This document shows, one piece after another, positions 43,731-44,255 of a stretch of DNA of 44,255 nt. The DNA is taken from NCBI GenBank assembly GCA_026645415.1, contig JAPEVH010000054.1, forward strand, positions 1-44,255, in the 5' to 3' direction. Origin of the DNA: Candidatus Electronema sp. (GTDB lineage: Bacteria; Desulfobacterota; Desulfobulbia; Desulfobulbales; Desulfobulbaceae). Under the pieces are notes generated by a model. The model ran no database searches. It was not told the origin of the DNA and worked only from the letters and a program-made list of their open reading frames with translations. The position numbers were made by a program, and so were the translations under genes. Positions within the stretch are counted from its first letter, which is position 1; each line of letters begins with the position of its first letter.

Positions 43731-43938
43731 CCCTGCTGCTTTTGTGCCCATTCCAGCACTTGGTCGAATTTGCTTTGGCCGGGCGGTTGCACAAGGCAAG
43801 CCTCTTAGCTTTCAAATCTTTTGAGAGCCATTTTATATATTTGGCTTTTATCCCGTTTGCCAACTGCGATGACTGACACAATCAGCTCGCTGTCACGAAC
43901 CTGATAGACAAGACGATATCCGACCCGCTGAGTTGCGC
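43731..43938 (-). pseudogene. Remnant of a second RelE/StbE toxin gene (duplication copy B)
   Basis: 43805-43928 still encodes the toxin C-terminus (RVGYRLVYQVRDSELIVSVI AVGKRDKSQ and KMALKRFES). The frame upstream is broken by a 34-base deletion relative to the intact copy and then diverges entirely after 43938. The N-terminal half and the matching antitoxin are missing. An open frame reaching an ATG at 43990 runs through unrelated sequence (MMARFSLPSKRNAHEDLC) and is probably not a functional toxin. Bases 43731-43804 repeat the segment downstream of the toxin stop. Confidence 0.85.
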
Positions 43939-44255
43939 ATAGATCTTCATGTGCATTCCTCTTGCTTGGTAGTGAGAATCGAGCCATCATATTACCACAA
44001 CTTACTCTTTTATCTACCCAGTAAAAAGTTGCACTTACAACTTGAATCCATCCTTTTTCGACAGCCTGAGCTGTGTAGTCATTTTTTTGTGCTACTACTA
44101 TAAAAAAAGTTGACAGCAGTATGAATATAACCCAAGTTGTGACCTAAAGCATAGCTTTCTGGATACCGTAGGCTAAAACAAACAAAATAATTTTCAGCTC
44201 GAACCCCTTACCATCCATCACTTTTCCAAGCAGTAAAAAATAATGGAGGCAGGGC
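43939..44255. other. Gene-free end of window
   Basis: 317 bases with no supported coding frame on either strand, AT-rich. A TTGACA at 44110 is not followed by a properly spaced -10 box. Confidence 0.5.

Noticed and set aside
44110-44131. TTGACA with TATAAC near the window end as a promoter.
   Set aside because: The spacer is 10 bases and no gene follows.

Overview
The window looks like a chromosomal segment of a sulfur-cycling deltaproteobacterium of the Desulfobulbales (Desulfobulbaceae, possibly a cable-bacterium relative). This is inferred from gene content only: a yeeE-tusA-dsrE sulfur cluster, an F1-type ATP synthase operon with two b-type subunits and no a or c genes, a stand-alone GltA-type flavoprotein, a PilMNOP operon and many single-copy bacterial housekeeping genes. 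No 16S rRNA gene or other decisive marker is present.

Left end (1-1999): a frameshifted IS481-type transposase remnant runs off the window edge, followed by an AT-rich gene for an unrecognised two-TM membrane protein. From 2017 to 6876 lies dnaE, interrupted by a 444-residue intein carrying a LAGLIDADG endonuclease. A serine-hydrolase gene converges on it. Upstream of that gene are four perfectly spaced 11-bp repeats resembling DnaA boxes, beside AT-rich DNA.

Sulfur block (8210-11330): on the minus strand tusA, dsrE, a 115-aa protein and a 57-aa protein ending in Cys-Trp-Trp, closed by a terminator. Divergent from them is a YeeE/TsuA-type thiosulfate transporter. Two near-identical 16-bp palindromes sit just upstream of both putative -10 boxes, suggesting one regulator for both sides. 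The genes probably import a sulfur species and relay it as protein persulfide.

11346-20750: a lipoprotein of unknown function; a tightly overlapping minus-strand operon (LEA-type lipoprotein, AmrA, YkgJ-like Cys-cluster protein, BioB, SAM hydrolase); tRNA-Ser(CGA); a plus-strand group of a coiled-coil membrane protein, TrmJ and a membrane-anchored protein with two surface-antigen-like domains; then an AT-rich, secreted GH16 glycosidase.

20759-28868 (minus): gltA with a thioredoxin-like lipoprotein upstream, and the ATP synthase genes in the order b', b, delta, alpha, gamma, beta, epsilon.

29172-38617 (plus): a YHS-domain membrane protein overlapping a TalC/FSA-type transaldolase, a lytic transglycosylase, and then the type IV pilus assembly operon pilM-N-O-P. 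In place of one PilQ there are two genes: an AMIN-STN-TPR protein without a secretin channel, and a MshL-like secretin lipoprotein. A CsgG/TolB-like lipoprotein follows.

Right end (38674-44255, minus): secB, mfd, a RelE/StbE-StbD type toxin-antitoxin pair, and a decayed second copy of the toxin gene left by a tandem duplication.
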